From the NCBI RefSeq assembly GCF_000590475.1, contig NZ_CP007441.1:1802659-1866658 (forward strand): DNA of 64,000 nucleotides, read 5' to 3'. The notes under the pieces are model-generated. The model had not been told where the DNA came from. It was given only the letters and a program-made list of their open reading frames with translations, and ran no database searches. Source of the DNA: Stutzerimonas stutzeri. Its GTDB lineage: Bacteria > Pseudomonadota > Gammaproteobacteria > Pseudomonadales > Pseudomonadaceae. Below, piece by piece: positions 37,400 through 47,059 of this stretch. Every line of letters starts with the position of its first letter. The stretch's first letter is position 1. Position numbers and translations under genes: made by a program.

Positions 37400-37427
37400 A
37401 CTATAGTGAGATAAATCTCAAAGTCAA
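37400..37427 (-). promoter_or_regulatory. Sigma-70 promoter of gltA with an internal inverted repeat
   Basis: Read on the minus strand: TTGACT, 16 bases, TATAGT. The spacer contains TGAGAT-aa-ATCTCA (plus-strand 37407-37420), a perfect inverted repeat that would lie between -35 and -10, a typical repressor position. The leader to the gltA ATG is about 50 bases. Confidence 0.75.
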
Positions 37428-37543
37428 TTTGCGCGAGTGGCCTGCAACAGAGGGCTTTTCCGGGTGAATTCGCAACACAGAAAGGCCTATTTACGGCATT
37501 TATTATCGGCGGCGCCATCCGCCTTTAGTGGCACTTCACCACA

Positions 37544-37572
37544 TTGTCATTAGCGACCTAACTGTTTATACT
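37544..37572 (+). promoter_or_regulatory. Sigma-70 promoter of the sdhCDAB operon
   Basis: TTGTCA, 17 bases, TATACT is a strong sigma-70 match. It leaves a leader of about 110 bases before sdhC. Confidence 0.8.
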
Positions 37573-37691
37573 CGGCGACCGACCGGCAGGGGCCTAACAG
37601 GCAGTTTCCTGTGGGTTGTCACTCGTGGGTGGCGGGTACCGCTGCGTACTCTTCCCAACAACTTTGCCCTGTATGTTAGGGGCTCTCAAGT

Positions 37692-38078
37692 GTGAAAAAA
37701 GCCGTGAAAAGCCAACGACCTGTAAACCTAGATCTTAGGACAATAAAACTCCCGATCACTGCTTACACCTCAATCCTTCATCGCATTTCTGGTGTGATTC
37801 TGTTTGTGGGTGTGGCCATTCTGCTGCTTGCGCTGGATGCCTCGCTTTCTTCTGCCGAAGGCTTTGAAGAGGTGAAAGCGTACCTAGGAAGTCCGCTCGC
37901 CAAGCTGGTGGTTTGGGTGTTGCTGTCTGCATTGCTGTATCACCTAGTGGCCGGTGTACGTCATCTGGTCATGGACACCGGGCACGGCGAGACGCTTGAA
38001 GGCGGCAAGCTGGGCTCGAAAATCGTTCTGGTCGTTTCGGCCGTGCTGATCGTTCTGGCGGGAGTGTGGATATGGTAA
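37692..38078 (+). CDS. sdhC: Succinate dehydrogenase cytochrome b556 subunit
   Basis: A 128-residue membrane anchor of complex II with three helices. The quinone/haem region is seen as TAYTSILHRISG, and the haem histidine in LLYHLVAGVRHLVMD. The likely start is GTG 37692; an in-frame GTG at 37704 beginning MKSQRPVNLDL is an equal alternative. It overlaps sdhD by 7 bases. Transcription probably begins near 37580. Confidence 0.95.
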   Translation: MKKAVKSQRPVNLDLRTIKLPITAYTSILHRISGVILFVGVAILLLALDASLSSAEGFEEVKAYLGSPLAKLVVWVLLSALLYHLVAGVRHLVMDTGHGETLEGGKLGSKIVLVVSAVLIVLAGVWIW

Positions 38079-38440
38079 CCAACGTCACGAACTTTTCACG
38101 TTCGGGTCTGTATGACTGGATGGCTCAGCGTGTTTCTGCAGTGGTGCTCGCGGCTTATTTCCTGTTTCTGATCGGATACCTAGTGGTTAATCCAGGGCTG
38201 GAATATGGCCAGTGGCAAGAGCTCTTCTCGGCCACCTGGATGCGCATCTTCAGCCTACTGGCGCTTGTCGCCCTGAGCGTGCATGCATGGGTTGGTATGT
38301 GGACTATTTCCACTGACTACCTGACCAACATGGCAATCGGTAAGTGGGCTACCGGTGTGCGTTTCCTCTTCCAGGCAGTGTGTGGCATCGCCATGTTCAC
38401 GTTCTTCGTCTGGGGTGTGCAGATTCTTTGGGGTATCTGA
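38072..38440 (+). CDS. sdhD: Succinate dehydrogenase hydrophobic membrane anchor
   Basis: A 122-residue three-helix anchor subunit with DWMAQRVSAVVLAAYF at the start of helix 1 and the haem-ligand type histidine in ALSVHAWVGMW. The ATG at 38072 overlaps the end of sdhC and follows GGAG. It pairs with SdhC to hold haem b and the quinone site. Confidence 0.95.
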   Translation: MVTNVTNFSRSGLYDWMAQRVSAVVLAAYFLFLIGYLVVNPGLEYGQWQELFSATWMRIFSLLALVALSVHAWVGMWTISTDYLTNMAIGKWATGVRFLFQAVCGIAMFTFFVWGVQILWGI

Positions 38441-38443
38441 TCC

Positions 38444-40216
38444 ATGGCTAGCATTCGTACTCTTTCTTATGACGCCATCATTATTGGTGGCGGTGGCGCG
38501 GGCATGCGCGCCGCGCTGCAGTTGGCCCAGGGTGGCCATAAAACTGCGGTGGTGACCAAGGTTTTCCCGACTCGCTCGCATACCGTATCGGCGCAAGGTG
38601 GCATTACCTGTGCTATCGCCTCGGCCGACCCGAACGACGATTGGCGCTGGCACATGTACGATACCGTCAAGGGCTCCGATTACATCGGTGACCAGGATGC
38701 TATCGAATATATGTGTTCCGTCGGCCCTGAGGCCGTATTCGAGTTGGAGCACATGGGCTTGCCGTTCTCCCGTACCGAGCAGGGGCGTATCTATCAGCGT
38801 CCGTTCGGTGGCCAGTCGAAGGACTACGGCAAGGGCGGTCAGGCTGCGCGTACCTGCGCTGCCGCTGACCGTACCGGTCATGCACTGCTGCATACTCTTT
38901 ACCAGGCCAACCTGAAGGCAGGTACATCCTTTCTCAACGAATGGTATGGCGTGGATCTGGTGAAGAATCAGGATGGTGCTATTGTCGGCATCATCGCGAT
39001 CTGCATCGAAAACGGCGAAACGGTTTATATCCGTTCGAAGGCGGTGGTTCTGGCCACCGGTGGCGCAGGCCGTATTTACGCTTCGACTACCAACGCCCTA
39101 ATCAATACCGGTGACGGTATCGGCATGGCGCTACGTGCTGGCGTGCCGGTTCAAGACATCGAGATGTGGCAGTTCCACCCGACTGGAATCGCCGGTGCCG
39201 GCGTACTGGTGACGGAAGGTTGTCGCGGTGAGGGTGGTTACCTGATCAACAAGCATGGCGAGCGCTTCATGGAGCGTTATGCGCCGAATGCGAAAGACTT
39301 GGCTGGTCGTGACGTGGTTGCTCGTTCCATGGTCAAGGAAATCTTAGCTGGCAATGGCTGTGGTCCGGATGGCGACCATGTAATGTTGAAGCTCGATCAC
39401 CTCGGTGAGGAAGTGCTACACAGCCGTCTACCAGGTATTTGCGAGTTGTCGAAGACCTTTGCGCACGTCGATCCGGTCACGGCCCCAGTGCCTGTGGTTC
39501 CGACCTGCCACTACATGATGGGTGGCGTCGCCACTAACATTCATGGCCAGGCAATAACCCAGGATGCCAATGGCAACGACAAGATCATCGACGGGTTGTT
39601 CGCAGTAGGCGAAGTGGCTTGCGTATCCGTGCATGGCGCCAACCGTCTCGGCGGCAACTCGCTGCTGGATCTGGTCGTATTCGGTCGTGCGGCCGGCCTG
39701 CATCTGGAGAAGGCGCTGAAGGAAGGTGTCGAGCATCGAGGTGCGACCGAAACCGACCTGGACGTCGCCCTGAACCGCTTGTCCAGTTTGAACGAGCGGA
39801 CTACTGGCGAAGATGTCGCTTCGCTGCGCAAAGAACTGCAGAGCTGCATGCAGAACTACTTCGGTGTGTTCCGTACTGGCGAATACATGCAGAAGGGTAT
39901 CGCTCAGCTTGCCGATCTGCGTCAGCGCATCGCTACCGTCAAGATTTCTGACAAGAGCCAGGCTTTCAATACCGCGCGTATCGAAGCGCTGGAGCTGCAG
40001 AATCTGCTTGAAGTAGCTGAGGCGACCGCAATCGCCGCAGAAAACCGCAAAGAGTCTCGCGGCGCGCATGCCCGTGAAGACTTTGAAGAGCGTGATGATG
40101 AAAACTGGCTGTGCCACACCCTGTATTTCCCAGGTGAAAAGCGTGTAGCCAAGCGTGCCGTGAACTTCTCCCCGAAGACAGTTCCGACTTTCGAACCCAA
40201 GGTCCGGACTTACTGA
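38444..40216 (+). CDS. sdhA: Succinate dehydrogenase flavoprotein subunit
   Basis: A 590-residue flavoprotein that oxidises succinate to fumarate. The FAD dinucleotide fold GGGGAGMRAAL is at about 14-24, the covalent FAD-attachment histidine is in TRSHTVSAQGG, and the substrate motifs HPTG and GANRLGGNSLLDLVVFGR are present. It starts 3 bases after the sdhD stop. Typical length. Confidence 0.98.
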   Translation: MASIRTLSYDAIIIGGGGAGMRAALQLAQGGHKTAVVTKVFPTRSHTVSAQGGITCAIASADPNDDWRWHMYDTVKGSDYIGDQDAIEYMCSVGPEAVFELEHMGLPFSRTEQGRIYQRPFGGQSKDYGKGGQAARTCAAADRTGHALLHTLYQANLKAGTSFLNEWYGVDLVKNQDGAIVGIIAICIENGETVYIRSKAVVLATGGAGRIYASTTNALINTGDGIGMALRAGVPVQDIEMWQFHPTGIAGAGVLVTEGCRGEGGYLINKHGERFMERYAPNAKDLAGRDVVARSMVKEILAGNGCGPDGDHVMLKLDHLGEEVLHSRLPGICELSKTFAHVDPVTAPVPVVPTCHYMMGGVATNIHGQAITQDANGNDKIIDGLFAVGEVACVSVHGANRLGGNSLLDLVVFGRAAGLHLEKALKEGVEHRGATETDLDVALNRLSSLNERTTGEDVASLRKELQSCMQNYFGVFRTGEYMQKGIAQLADLRQRIATVKISDKSQAFNTARIEALELQNLLEVAEATAIAAENRKESRGAHAREDFEERDDENWLCHTLYFPGEKRVAKRAVNFSPKTVPTFEPKVRTY

Positions 40217-40226
40217 GGTCGCCGAT

Positions 40227-40931
40227 ATGTTGCAAGTGAGCGTTTATCGCTACAACCCGGATAAAGACGAAAAGCCGTATATGCAGGATTTCCAGATCAA
40301 TACCGATGGTAAGGATCTGATGGTTCTGGACGTATTGGCGCTCGTCAAGGAACAGGACGAAGGTTTCTCTTATCGTCGTTCCTGCCGCGAAGGAGTCTGT
40401 GGCTCCGATGGCATGAATATGAACGGCAAAAATGGTCTGGCCTGCATCACTCCGCTGTCGGCGGTGGTCAAGGGAAACAAGCTGGTGGTTCGTCCGCTAC
40501 CTGGTTTGCCAGTTATTCGTGACTTGGCCGTCGATATGGGCATCTTCTATAAGCAGTACGAGAAGGTTCGTCCTTATCTGATGAACGATACGCCAGCTCC
40601 GGCTATCGAACGTCTGCAGAGCCCGGAAGATCGGGAGAAGCTTGACGGTCTGTACGAGTGCATCCTGTGCGCTTGCTGCTCGACCAGCTGCCCCTCCTTC
40701 TGGTGGAATCCGGACAAGTTCCTTGGCCCCGCTGCGCTGCTTCAGGCCTATCGCTTTCTGGCCGACAGCCGCGACACAGAGACCGAGAGCCGTCTTTCTG
40801 CTCTGGACGATCCGTTCAGCGTGTTCCGCTGCCGCGGCATCATGAACTGCGTGAGTGTCTGCCCGAAAGGGTTGAACCCGACCAAGGCAATTGGTCACGT
40901 GCGGAACATGCTGCTGCAGAGTGCAACCTAA
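40227..40931 (+). CDS. sdhB: Succinate dehydrogenase iron-sulfur subunit
   Basis: A 234-residue iron-sulfur protein that carries electrons from SdhA to quinone. The [2Fe-2S] site is SCREGVCGSDGM with a later Cys, the [4Fe-4S] site is CILCACCSTSCPS, and the [3Fe-4S] site is CRGIMNCVSVCPKG. It lies 10 bases after sdhA and ends the sdh operon. A long hairpin follows, then sucA. Confidence 0.98.
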   Translation: MLQVSVYRYNPDKDEKPYMQDFQINTDGKDLMVLDVLALVKEQDEGFSYRRSCREGVCGSDGMNMNGKNGLACITPLSAVVKGNKLVVRPLPGLPVIRDLAVDMGIFYKQYEKVRPYLMNDTPAPAIERLQSPEDREKLDGLYECILCACCSTSCPSFWWNPDKFLGPAALLQAYRFLADSRDTETESRLSALDDPFSVFRCRGIMNCVSVCPKGLNPTKAIGHVRNMLLQSAT

Positions 40932-40991
40932 TGTGCCCTAGTGGCCTGTGGTTCTTGATAGCTGCAGCTGCTTGATGTTTCACCGCGACAC

Positions 40992-41023
40992 CTACGGCGC
41001 CAGAGTTGAACTCGGCGCCGTAG
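40992..41023 (+). terminator. Long hairpin between sdhB and sucA
   Basis: A near-continuous stem (CTACGGCGCC-a-GAGTT / AACTC-GGCGCCGTAG) starts 60 bases after the sdhB stop. No T-run follows. It may attenuate transcription or protect the sdh mRNA 3' end while allowing some readthrough into sucA. Confidence 0.55.
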
Positions 41024-41218
41024 TCTTAGTAGGAATTCCAGCTCACAAAGCCGGAGTTTCGCTCTGAAAATTTGATGACCAGCAGGAGCATCCGGGGTGG
41101 TTCTCGGAAACTATCTGCGCGGTCCGTAGTGGCTTTACCTGGGTCGCTGCTTCAGAACTTGGGAAGTCATGCTGCGGTCTCCACGCTGGTGGTGTCTCCT
41201 TATCGAAGGTGACCAGAC

Positions 41219-44050
41219 ATGCAAGAAAGCGTAATGCAGCGCATGTGGGACAGTGCCCATCTATCCGGTGGTAACGCTGCCTATGTGGAAGAGCTCTACG
41301 AGCTCTACCTGCACGATCCCAACGCTGTGCCAGAAGAGTGGCGCACCTACTTCCAGAAGCTGCCTGTCAATGGCGGCGCTGCGGCCGATGTTTCGCATTC
41401 GACAATCCGCGATCACTTCGTTCTGCTGGCCAAGAACCAGCGTCGCGCTCAGCCGGTTTCGGCCGGTAGCGTCAGCAGTGAGCACGAGAAGAAGCAGGTC
41501 GAAGTCCTGCGTCTGATCCAGGCGTATAGGATGCGTGGCCATCAGGCCGCTCAGCTCGATCCGCTGGGCTTGCAGCAGCGCCCGGTTCCGGCTGATCTAG
41601 CCGTTAATAACTATGGTTTGACCAATGCAGATCTGGATACGGTTTTCCGTACCGGCGACCTTGCCATGGGCAAGGATCAGGCAACCTTGCGCGAAATTCA
41701 CCAGGCGCTGCAAGAGACTTATTGCCGCACTATTGGCGCAGAATTCACCCATATCGTCGATTCGGATCAGCGCAACTGGTTCATCCAGCGCCTGGAAAGC
41801 GTCCGTGGAAGGCCAGCGTTCTCGCCGGAAATCAAGAGTCATCTGCTTGAGCGTCTGACCGCTGCCGAGGGGCTCGAAAAGTATCTGGGCACTAAGTATC
41901 CGGGTACCAAACGCTTCGGCCTGGAGGGTGGCGAGAGTCTGATTCCGCTGCTGGATGAAATCATCCAACGGTCCGGCTCGTACGGCACCAAGGAAATTGT
42001 GATCGGCATGGCCCACCGCGGCCGCCTCAATGTGCTGGTCAACACCTTCGGTAAGAACCCGCGCGACCTTTTCGACGAGTTCGAAGGCAAAAAGGTCGAG
42101 GGGCTCAGCTCCGGTGACGTCAAGTATCACCAAGGCTTCTCCTCGAATGTCATGACGTCTGGTGGTGAGATCCATCTGGCAATGGCGTTCAACCCGTCCC
42201 ACCTGGAAATCGTTTCACCGGTAGTCGAAGGCTCCGTTCGTGCGCGCCAGGACCGTCGCTCCGATTCGGCTGGTGACAAGGTTCTTCCGGTTACCATCCA
42301 CGGCGACGCCGCCGTCGCGGGGCAGGGCGTGGTCATGGAAACCTTCCAGATGTCCCAGACCCGAGCCTATCGGACTGGCGGCACCATCCGCATCGTGATC
42401 AACAATCAGGTCGGCTTCACGACTAACAAGCAGGAAGATGCGCGCTCCACCGAGTACGCGACCGACGTTGCGAAGATGATCCAGGCGCCGATCTTCCACG
42501 TTAACGCGGACGATCCCGAGGCGGTTCTGTTCGTCACGCAGTTGGCTGTCGATTACCGCATGCAGTTCAAGCGCGACATCGTTATCGATCTGATCTGCTA
42601 TCGGCGTCGCGGCCACAACGAGGCCGATGAGCCGAGCGGTACTCAGCCGCTCATGTACCAGAAGATCGCTAAACAGCGTACCACTCGTGAGCTGTACGCC
42701 GACTCGCTGACCCAGTCGAAAGTGCTGGAGGAAGCGCAGGTTCAGGAGAAGGTCGACGAGTATCGCACCGCACTGGATAACGGCCTCCACGTCGTCAAGA
42801 GTCTGGTCAAAGAGCCCAATAAAGAACTGTTCGTCGATTGGCGGCCATATTTGGGGCACACCTGGACAGCCCGCCACGATACGCGTTTCGAGCTGAAAGC
42901 CTTGCAGGAACTCTCCAGCAAGATGCTGGCCATCCCGGAAGGCTTCGTGGTTCAACGCCAGGTGTCGAAGATCCTTGAAGACCGGCAGAAAATGGGTGCT
43001 GGTGCGCTGGCAATCAACTGGGGCTATGCCGAGACATTGGCTTACGCGACCCTGTTGTTTGAAGGTCATCCGGTGCGTATCAGTGGTCAGGATGTGGGTC
43101 GCGGCACTTTCTCGCACCGCCATGCCGCGCTGCACAACCAGAAGGACGGCAGCACCTACATCCCGTTGCAGCACCTATACGAAGGGCAGCCGCGCTTCGA
43201 TCTGTACGATTCCTTCCTTTCGGAAGAGGCCGTACTTGCATTCGAGTACGGCTATGCCACCACCATGCCCAATGCGTTGGTGGTCTGGGAGGCTCAGTTC
43301 GGTGACTTCGCCAACGGTGCGCAGGTCGTAATCGACCAGTTCATCACCAGCGGCGAACATAAGTGGGGCCGCCTTTGTGGTCTGACCATGCTGCTGCCGC
43401 ACGGCTATGAAGGGCAGGGACCGGAGCATTCATCCGCGCGCCTGGAGCGCTATTTGCAGCTGTGCGCCGAGCACAACATTCAGGTGTGCGTGCCGACTAC
43501 ACCAGCTCAGGTCTACCACATGCTGCGTCGCCAGGCGATCCGCCCGCTGCGCAAGCCGCTGGTGGCCCTGACGCCGAAGTCGTTGCTGCGTCACAAGCTG
43601 GCCACGTCGACGCTGGAGGAGCTGACTCAGGGCTCGTTCCTGACAGTGATTCCGGAAATCGATCAGATCGAGCCGAGCAAGGTCGAACGCGTGATCATGT
43701 GTAGCGGCAAGGTCTACTACGATCTGCTGGATAAACGCCGCAACGAGGGCCGCGAAGATATCGCGATCATCCGTCTCGAACAGCTCTATCCGTTTCCGGA
43801 AGATGATCTGGCCGAGGTGCTCGCGCCGTATCAGAACCTCAAGAGCATCGTCTGGTGTCAGGAAGAGCCGATGAACCAAGGCGCTTGGTACTGTAGCCAG
43901 CACCATATGCGTCGTGTTGCTGTCGCGCACAAGAAAGAGTTGTTCTTGCAGTACGCGGGTCGTGACGCTTCTGCTGCGCCTGCGGTTGGCTATGCCTCCA
44001 TGCACGCCGAGCAGCAGGAAAAGCTGCTGCAGGACGCGTTCACCGTTTAA
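41219..44050 (+). CDS. sucA: 2-oxoglutarate dehydrogenase E1 component
   Basis: A 943-residue thiamine-diphosphate E1 enzyme that decarboxylates 2-oxoglutarate. The N-terminal targeting segment (SAHLSGGNAAYVEELYELYL) binds the E2 core. The ThDP/Mg region includes GMAHRGRLNVLVN and a GD...NN-type stretch (HGDAAVAGQGVVMET, then IVINNQVGF). The ATG at 41219 has AAGGTGA upstream. It heads sucAB-lpd-sucCD; the 287-base gap after sdhB may also contain its own promoter. Confidence 0.98.
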   Translation: MQESVMQRMWDSAHLSGGNAAYVEELYELYLHDPNAVPEEWRTYFQKLPVNGGAAADVSHSTIRDHFVLLAKNQRRAQPVSAGSVSSEHEKKQVEVLRLIQAYRMRGHQAAQLDPLGLQQRPVPADLAVNNYGLTNADLDTVFRTGDLAMGKDQATLREIHQALQETYCRTIGAEFTHIVDSDQRNWFIQRLESVRGRPAFSPEIKSHLLERLTAAEGLEKYLGTKYPGTKRFGLEGGESLIPLLDEIIQRSGSYGTKEIVIGMAHRGRLNVLVNTFGKNPRDLFDEFEGKKVEGLSSGDVKYHQGFSSNVMTSGGEIHLAMAFNPSHLEIVSPVVEGSVRARQDRRSDSAGDKVLPVTIHGDAAVAGQGVVMETFQMSQTRAYRTGGTIRIVINNQVGFTTNKQEDARSTEYATDVAKMIQAPIFHVNADDPEAVLFVTQLAVDYRMQFKRDIVIDLICYRRRGHNEADEPSGTQPLMYQKIAKQRTTRELYADSLTQSKVLEEAQVQEKVDEYRTALDNGLHVVKSLVKEPNKELFVDWRPYLGHTWTARHDTRFELKALQELSSKMLAIPEGFVVQRQVSKILEDRQKMGAGALAINWGYAETLAYATLLFEGHPVRISGQDVGRGTFSHRHAALHNQKDGSTYIPLQHLYEGQPRFDLYDSFLSEEAVLAFEYGYATTMPNALVVWEAQFGDFANGAQVVIDQFITSGEHKWGRLCGLTMLLPHGYEGQGPEHSSARLERYLQLCAEHNIQVCVPTTPAQVYHMLRRQAIRPLRKPLVALTPKSLLRHKLATSTLEELTQGSFLTVIPEIDQIEPSKVERVIMCSGKVYYDLLDKRRNEGREDIAIIRLEQLYPFPEDDLAEVLAPYQNLKSIVWCQEEPMNQGAWYCSQHHMRRVAVAHKKELFLQYAGRDASAAPAVGYASMHAEQQEKLLQDAFTV

Positions 44051-44118
44051 ATCATTCTTGCAAGAGGCCGCGATAACGCGGCCTCGATGTAGAAATCGAA
44101 TCAAATAGGACCCAGCTA

Positions 44119-45348
44119 ATGGCTATCGAGATCAAAGCCCCCCAATTTCCGGAATCGGTTGCTGACGGCACCGTTGCCACCTGGCACAAGCAGCCGGGCG
44201 AAGCGGTCAAGCGTGACGAGTTGATCGTCGACATCGAGACCGACAAGGTCGTGATGGAAGTACTGGCCGAAGCGGATGGCGTATTGACCGAAATCGTCAA
44301 GAACGAAGGCGATACCGTGCTCAGCGGCGAGCTGCTTGGCAAGCTAGAAGCCGGCGGTACCGCCAGTGCCACTGCGCCTGCTGCAGCCCCGACTGAAACC
44401 GCAGCGCCTGCATCGACTGCCGCGCCTGCGCCCGCTGCTGGTGGCGAAGATGCCATCCTCGCTCCGGCTGCGCGCAAGCTCGCCGAAGAGAATGGTATCG
44501 ACCCCAACAGCGTCAAGGGTACTGGCAAAGACGGTCGCGTAACTAAGGAAGACCTGGTTGCCGCCATCGAAGCCAAGAAATCCGCGCCCGCTGCGGCCAA
44601 GCCAGCTGCTAGCGCAGCCGCTGCACCTGTTGCTGCTGCCGGCGATCGCACTGAGAAACGTGTGCCGATGACACGCCTGCGCGCCAAGGTTGCCGAGCGT
44701 CTGGTCGAAGCACAGTCGAACATGGCGATGCTGACCACCTTCAACGAAGTCGACATGACTGAAGTCATGGCCCTGCGTTCGAAGTACAAGGACCTGTTCG
44801 AAAAGACCCACAATGGCGTGCGCCTGGGCTTCATGTCCTTCTTCGTCAAGGCCTCCGTCGAAGCGCTGAAGCGCTTCCCGGCGGTCAATGCCTCGATCGA
44901 CGGCACCGATATCGTCTACCACGGCTACCAGGACATCGGCGTCGCCGTGTCCAGCGACCGCGGTCTGGTCGTGCCGGTCCTGCGCAATGCCGAGCTGATG
45001 AATCTGGCAGAAGTCGAAAGCGGCATCGCCACCTTCGGCAAGAAGGCTCGCGACGGCAAACTGTCGATTGACGAAATGACCGGTGGCACTTTCACCATCA
45101 CCAATGGCGGTACGTTCGGTTCGATGATGTCGACCCCGATCGTCAACCCGCCGCAAGCCGCTATTCTGGGCATGCACAACATTTTGCAACGCCCGATGGC
45201 TGTCAACGGCCAGGTGGTCATCCGGCCGATGATGTACCTGGCTCTGTCCTATGATCACCGTCTGATCGACGGCAAGGAGGCGGTCAGCTTCCTGGTGACC
45301 ATCAAGAACCTGCTGGAAGATCCGGCCCGTCTGCTGCTGGATATCTAA
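44119..45348 (+). CDS. sucB: 2-oxoglutarate dehydrogenase E2 (dihydrolipoyl succinyltransferase)
   Basis: A 409-residue E2 core protein. The lipoyl domain (about 1-77) has the lipoylated Lys in DIETDKVVME. An Ala/Pro/Thr-rich linker follows, then the E1/E3-binding domain (about 110-150), a second Ala-rich linker, and the catalytic domain with the active-site histidine and Asp in SYDHRLIDGKEAV. It lies 68 bases after sucA. Confidence 0.98.
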   Translation: MAIEIKAPQFPESVADGTVATWHKQPGEAVKRDELIVDIETDKVVMEVLAEADGVLTEIVKNEGDTVLSGELLGKLEAGGTASATAPAAAPTETAAPASTAAPAPAAGGEDAILAPAARKLAEENGIDPNSVKGTGKDGRVTKEDLVAAIEAKKSAPAAAKPAASAAAAPVAAAGDRTEKRVPMTRLRAKVAERLVEAQSNMAMLTTFNEVDMTEVMALRSKYKDLFEKTHNGVRLGFMSFFVKASVEALKRFPAVNASIDGTDIVYHGYQDIGVAVSSDRGLVVPVLRNAELMNLAEVESGIATFGKKARDGKLSIDEMTGGTFTITNGGTFGSMMSTPIVNPPQAAILGMHNILQRPMAVNGQVVIRPMMYLALSYDHRLIDGKEAVSFLVTIKNLLEDPARLLLDI

Positions 45349-45444
45349 CAAGCGTCACGGGCTGCAGTAGACAGGCTAGGCGCATGCCGGGCTTGTCGAT
45401 TGCAGCCCTTTGACTTTTGCTGCATGTACTCAAGAGGATTTGCA

Positions 45445-46881
45445 ATGAGCCAGAAATTTGACGTCGTCGTCATCGGTGCCGGCCCCGGCGGCTATGTAGC
45501 AGCCATTCGCGCAGCGCAACTGGGCTTGAAGACTGCCTGCATCGAAAAATATCAGGGCAAGGAAGGCAAGACCGCCTTGGGTGGCACTTGTCTGAACGTC
45601 GGTTGCATTCCGTCCAAGGCGCTGCTGGACAGCTCCTATAAGTTCCATGAGGCCCACGAGAGCTTCAAGGTTCATGGCATCAGCACTGGCGAAGTGGCCA
45701 TGGACATTCCGACGATGGTAGCCCGCAAGGACCAGATCGTTAAGAACCTCACCGGTGGCGTTGCTGGCCTGATGAAGGCCAACGGTGTGACCGTGTTCGA
45801 AGGCCACGGTAAGCTGCTCAGCGGCAAGCAGGTCGAAGTCACTGGTCTTGACGGCAACACTCAGGTGCTGGGCGCAGAGAACGTGATCCTAGCGTCCGGT
45901 TCCAAGCCGGTAGACATTCCGCCTGCCCCAGTCGACCAGAACATCATTGTCGACTCCACCGGTGCGCTGGATTTCCAGACCGTTCCGGGCAAGCTGGGCG
46001 TTATCGGTGCCGGTGTGATCGGTCTGGAGCTGGGTTCGGTGTGGGCGCGCCTGGGTGCCGAAGTCACCGTGCTGGAAGCGATGGACAAGTTCCTTCCGGC
46101 CGCTGACGAGCAGATCTCCAAGGAAGCGTTCAAAGTGCTCAGCAAGCAGGGTCTGAAGATCCTGCTGGGCGCGCGCGTGACCGGTTCCGAAGTCAAGGGC
46201 GACCAGGTTACCGTCAACTTCACCAACGCCGAAGGCGAGCAGCAGCAGACCTTCGACAAGTTGATCGTTGCGGTTGGCCGTCGTCCGGTAACCACCGACC
46301 TGCTGGCTGCCGACGCCGGCGTCGACATGGATGAGCGTGGTTTCATCTTCGTCGACGACTACTGCGCCACCAGCGTTCCGGGCGTTTACGCCATCGGTGA
46401 CGTGGTGCGCGGCGCCATGCTGGCCCACAAGGCTTCTGAAGAGGGCGTGATGGTCGCCGAGCGTATCGCTGGCCATAAATCGCAAATGAACTACGACCTG
46501 GTTCCGTCGGTCATCTATACCCATCCGGAAATCGCGTGGGTCGGCAAGACCGAGCAGGCACTGAAAGGCGAAGGCGTTGAAATTAACGTCGGTACTTTCC
46601 CGTTCGCCGCCAGTGGCCGTGCGATGGCTGCTAACGACACCGCCGGCCTGGTCAAGGTGATTGCCGATGCCAAGACCGACCGTGTGTTGGGCGTTCACGT
46701 GATGGGGCCGGCTGCAGCTGAACTGGTTCAGCAAGGCGCGATCGGCATGGAGTTCGGTACCAGTGCCGAAGACCTCGGCATGATGGTCTTCTCGCATCCG
46801 ACCATGTCCGAAGCGCTGCATGAAGCAGCATTGGCGGTGAATGGCCATGCCATTCACATTGCCAACCGCAAGAAGCGCTGA
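45445..46881 (+). CDS. lpdG: Dihydrolipoyl dehydrogenase (E3)
   Basis: A 478-residue flavoprotein that reoxidises the dihydrolipoyl groups of the 2-oxoacid dehydrogenase complexes with NAD+. The FAD motif GAGPGG is near residue 11, the redox disulfide is in GGTCLNVGCIPSK, the NAD fold is GAGVIGLELGSVW, and the C-terminal catalytic base histidine is in FSHPTMSE. The ATG at 45445 follows AGAGGA; an upstream in-frame start adds 15 unconserved residues. Its position in the suc operon fits the LpdG form of pseudomonads. Confidence 0.97.
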   Translation: MSQKFDVVVIGAGPGGYVAAIRAAQLGLKTACIEKYQGKEGKTALGGTCLNVGCIPSKALLDSSYKFHEAHESFKVHGISTGEVAMDIPTMVARKDQIVKNLTGGVAGLMKANGVTVFEGHGKLLSGKQVEVTGLDGNTQVLGAENVILASGSKPVDIPPAPVDQNIIVDSTGALDFQTVPGKLGVIGAGVIGLELGSVWARLGAEVTVLEAMDKFLPAADEQISKEAFKVLSKQGLKILLGARVTGSEVKGDQVTVNFTNAEGEQQQTFDKLIVAVGRRPVTTDLLAADAGVDMDERGFIFVDDYCATSVPGVYAIGDVVRGAMLAHKASEEGVMVAERIAGHKSQMNYDLVPSVIYTHPEIAWVGKTEQALKGEGVEINVGTFPFAASGRAMAANDTAGLVKVIADAKTDRVLGVHVMGPAAAELVQQGAIGMEFGTSAEDLGMMVFSHPTMSEALHEAALAVNGHAIHIANRKKR

Positions 46882-47059
46882 TAGCGCTGCGGTAGAAGGC
46901 GGCTCGCGTCGGTTCTTTTGGATCTCTCGTGAGCCGTCGATACCTTCAACGCAAGGTATGACAGGTCTCTGAAAGGTGTTTCGCGATAGTTTTCAGCGAC
47001 TTGAGGCGACGCGGCATACATGCAACGTCTGATGCACATCAAACCGAACGGTAGCTAAG

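Noticed and set aside
41597..42202. 201-codon minus-strand frame inside sucA
   Set aside because: Antisense to a complete and conserved sucA; no independent support.
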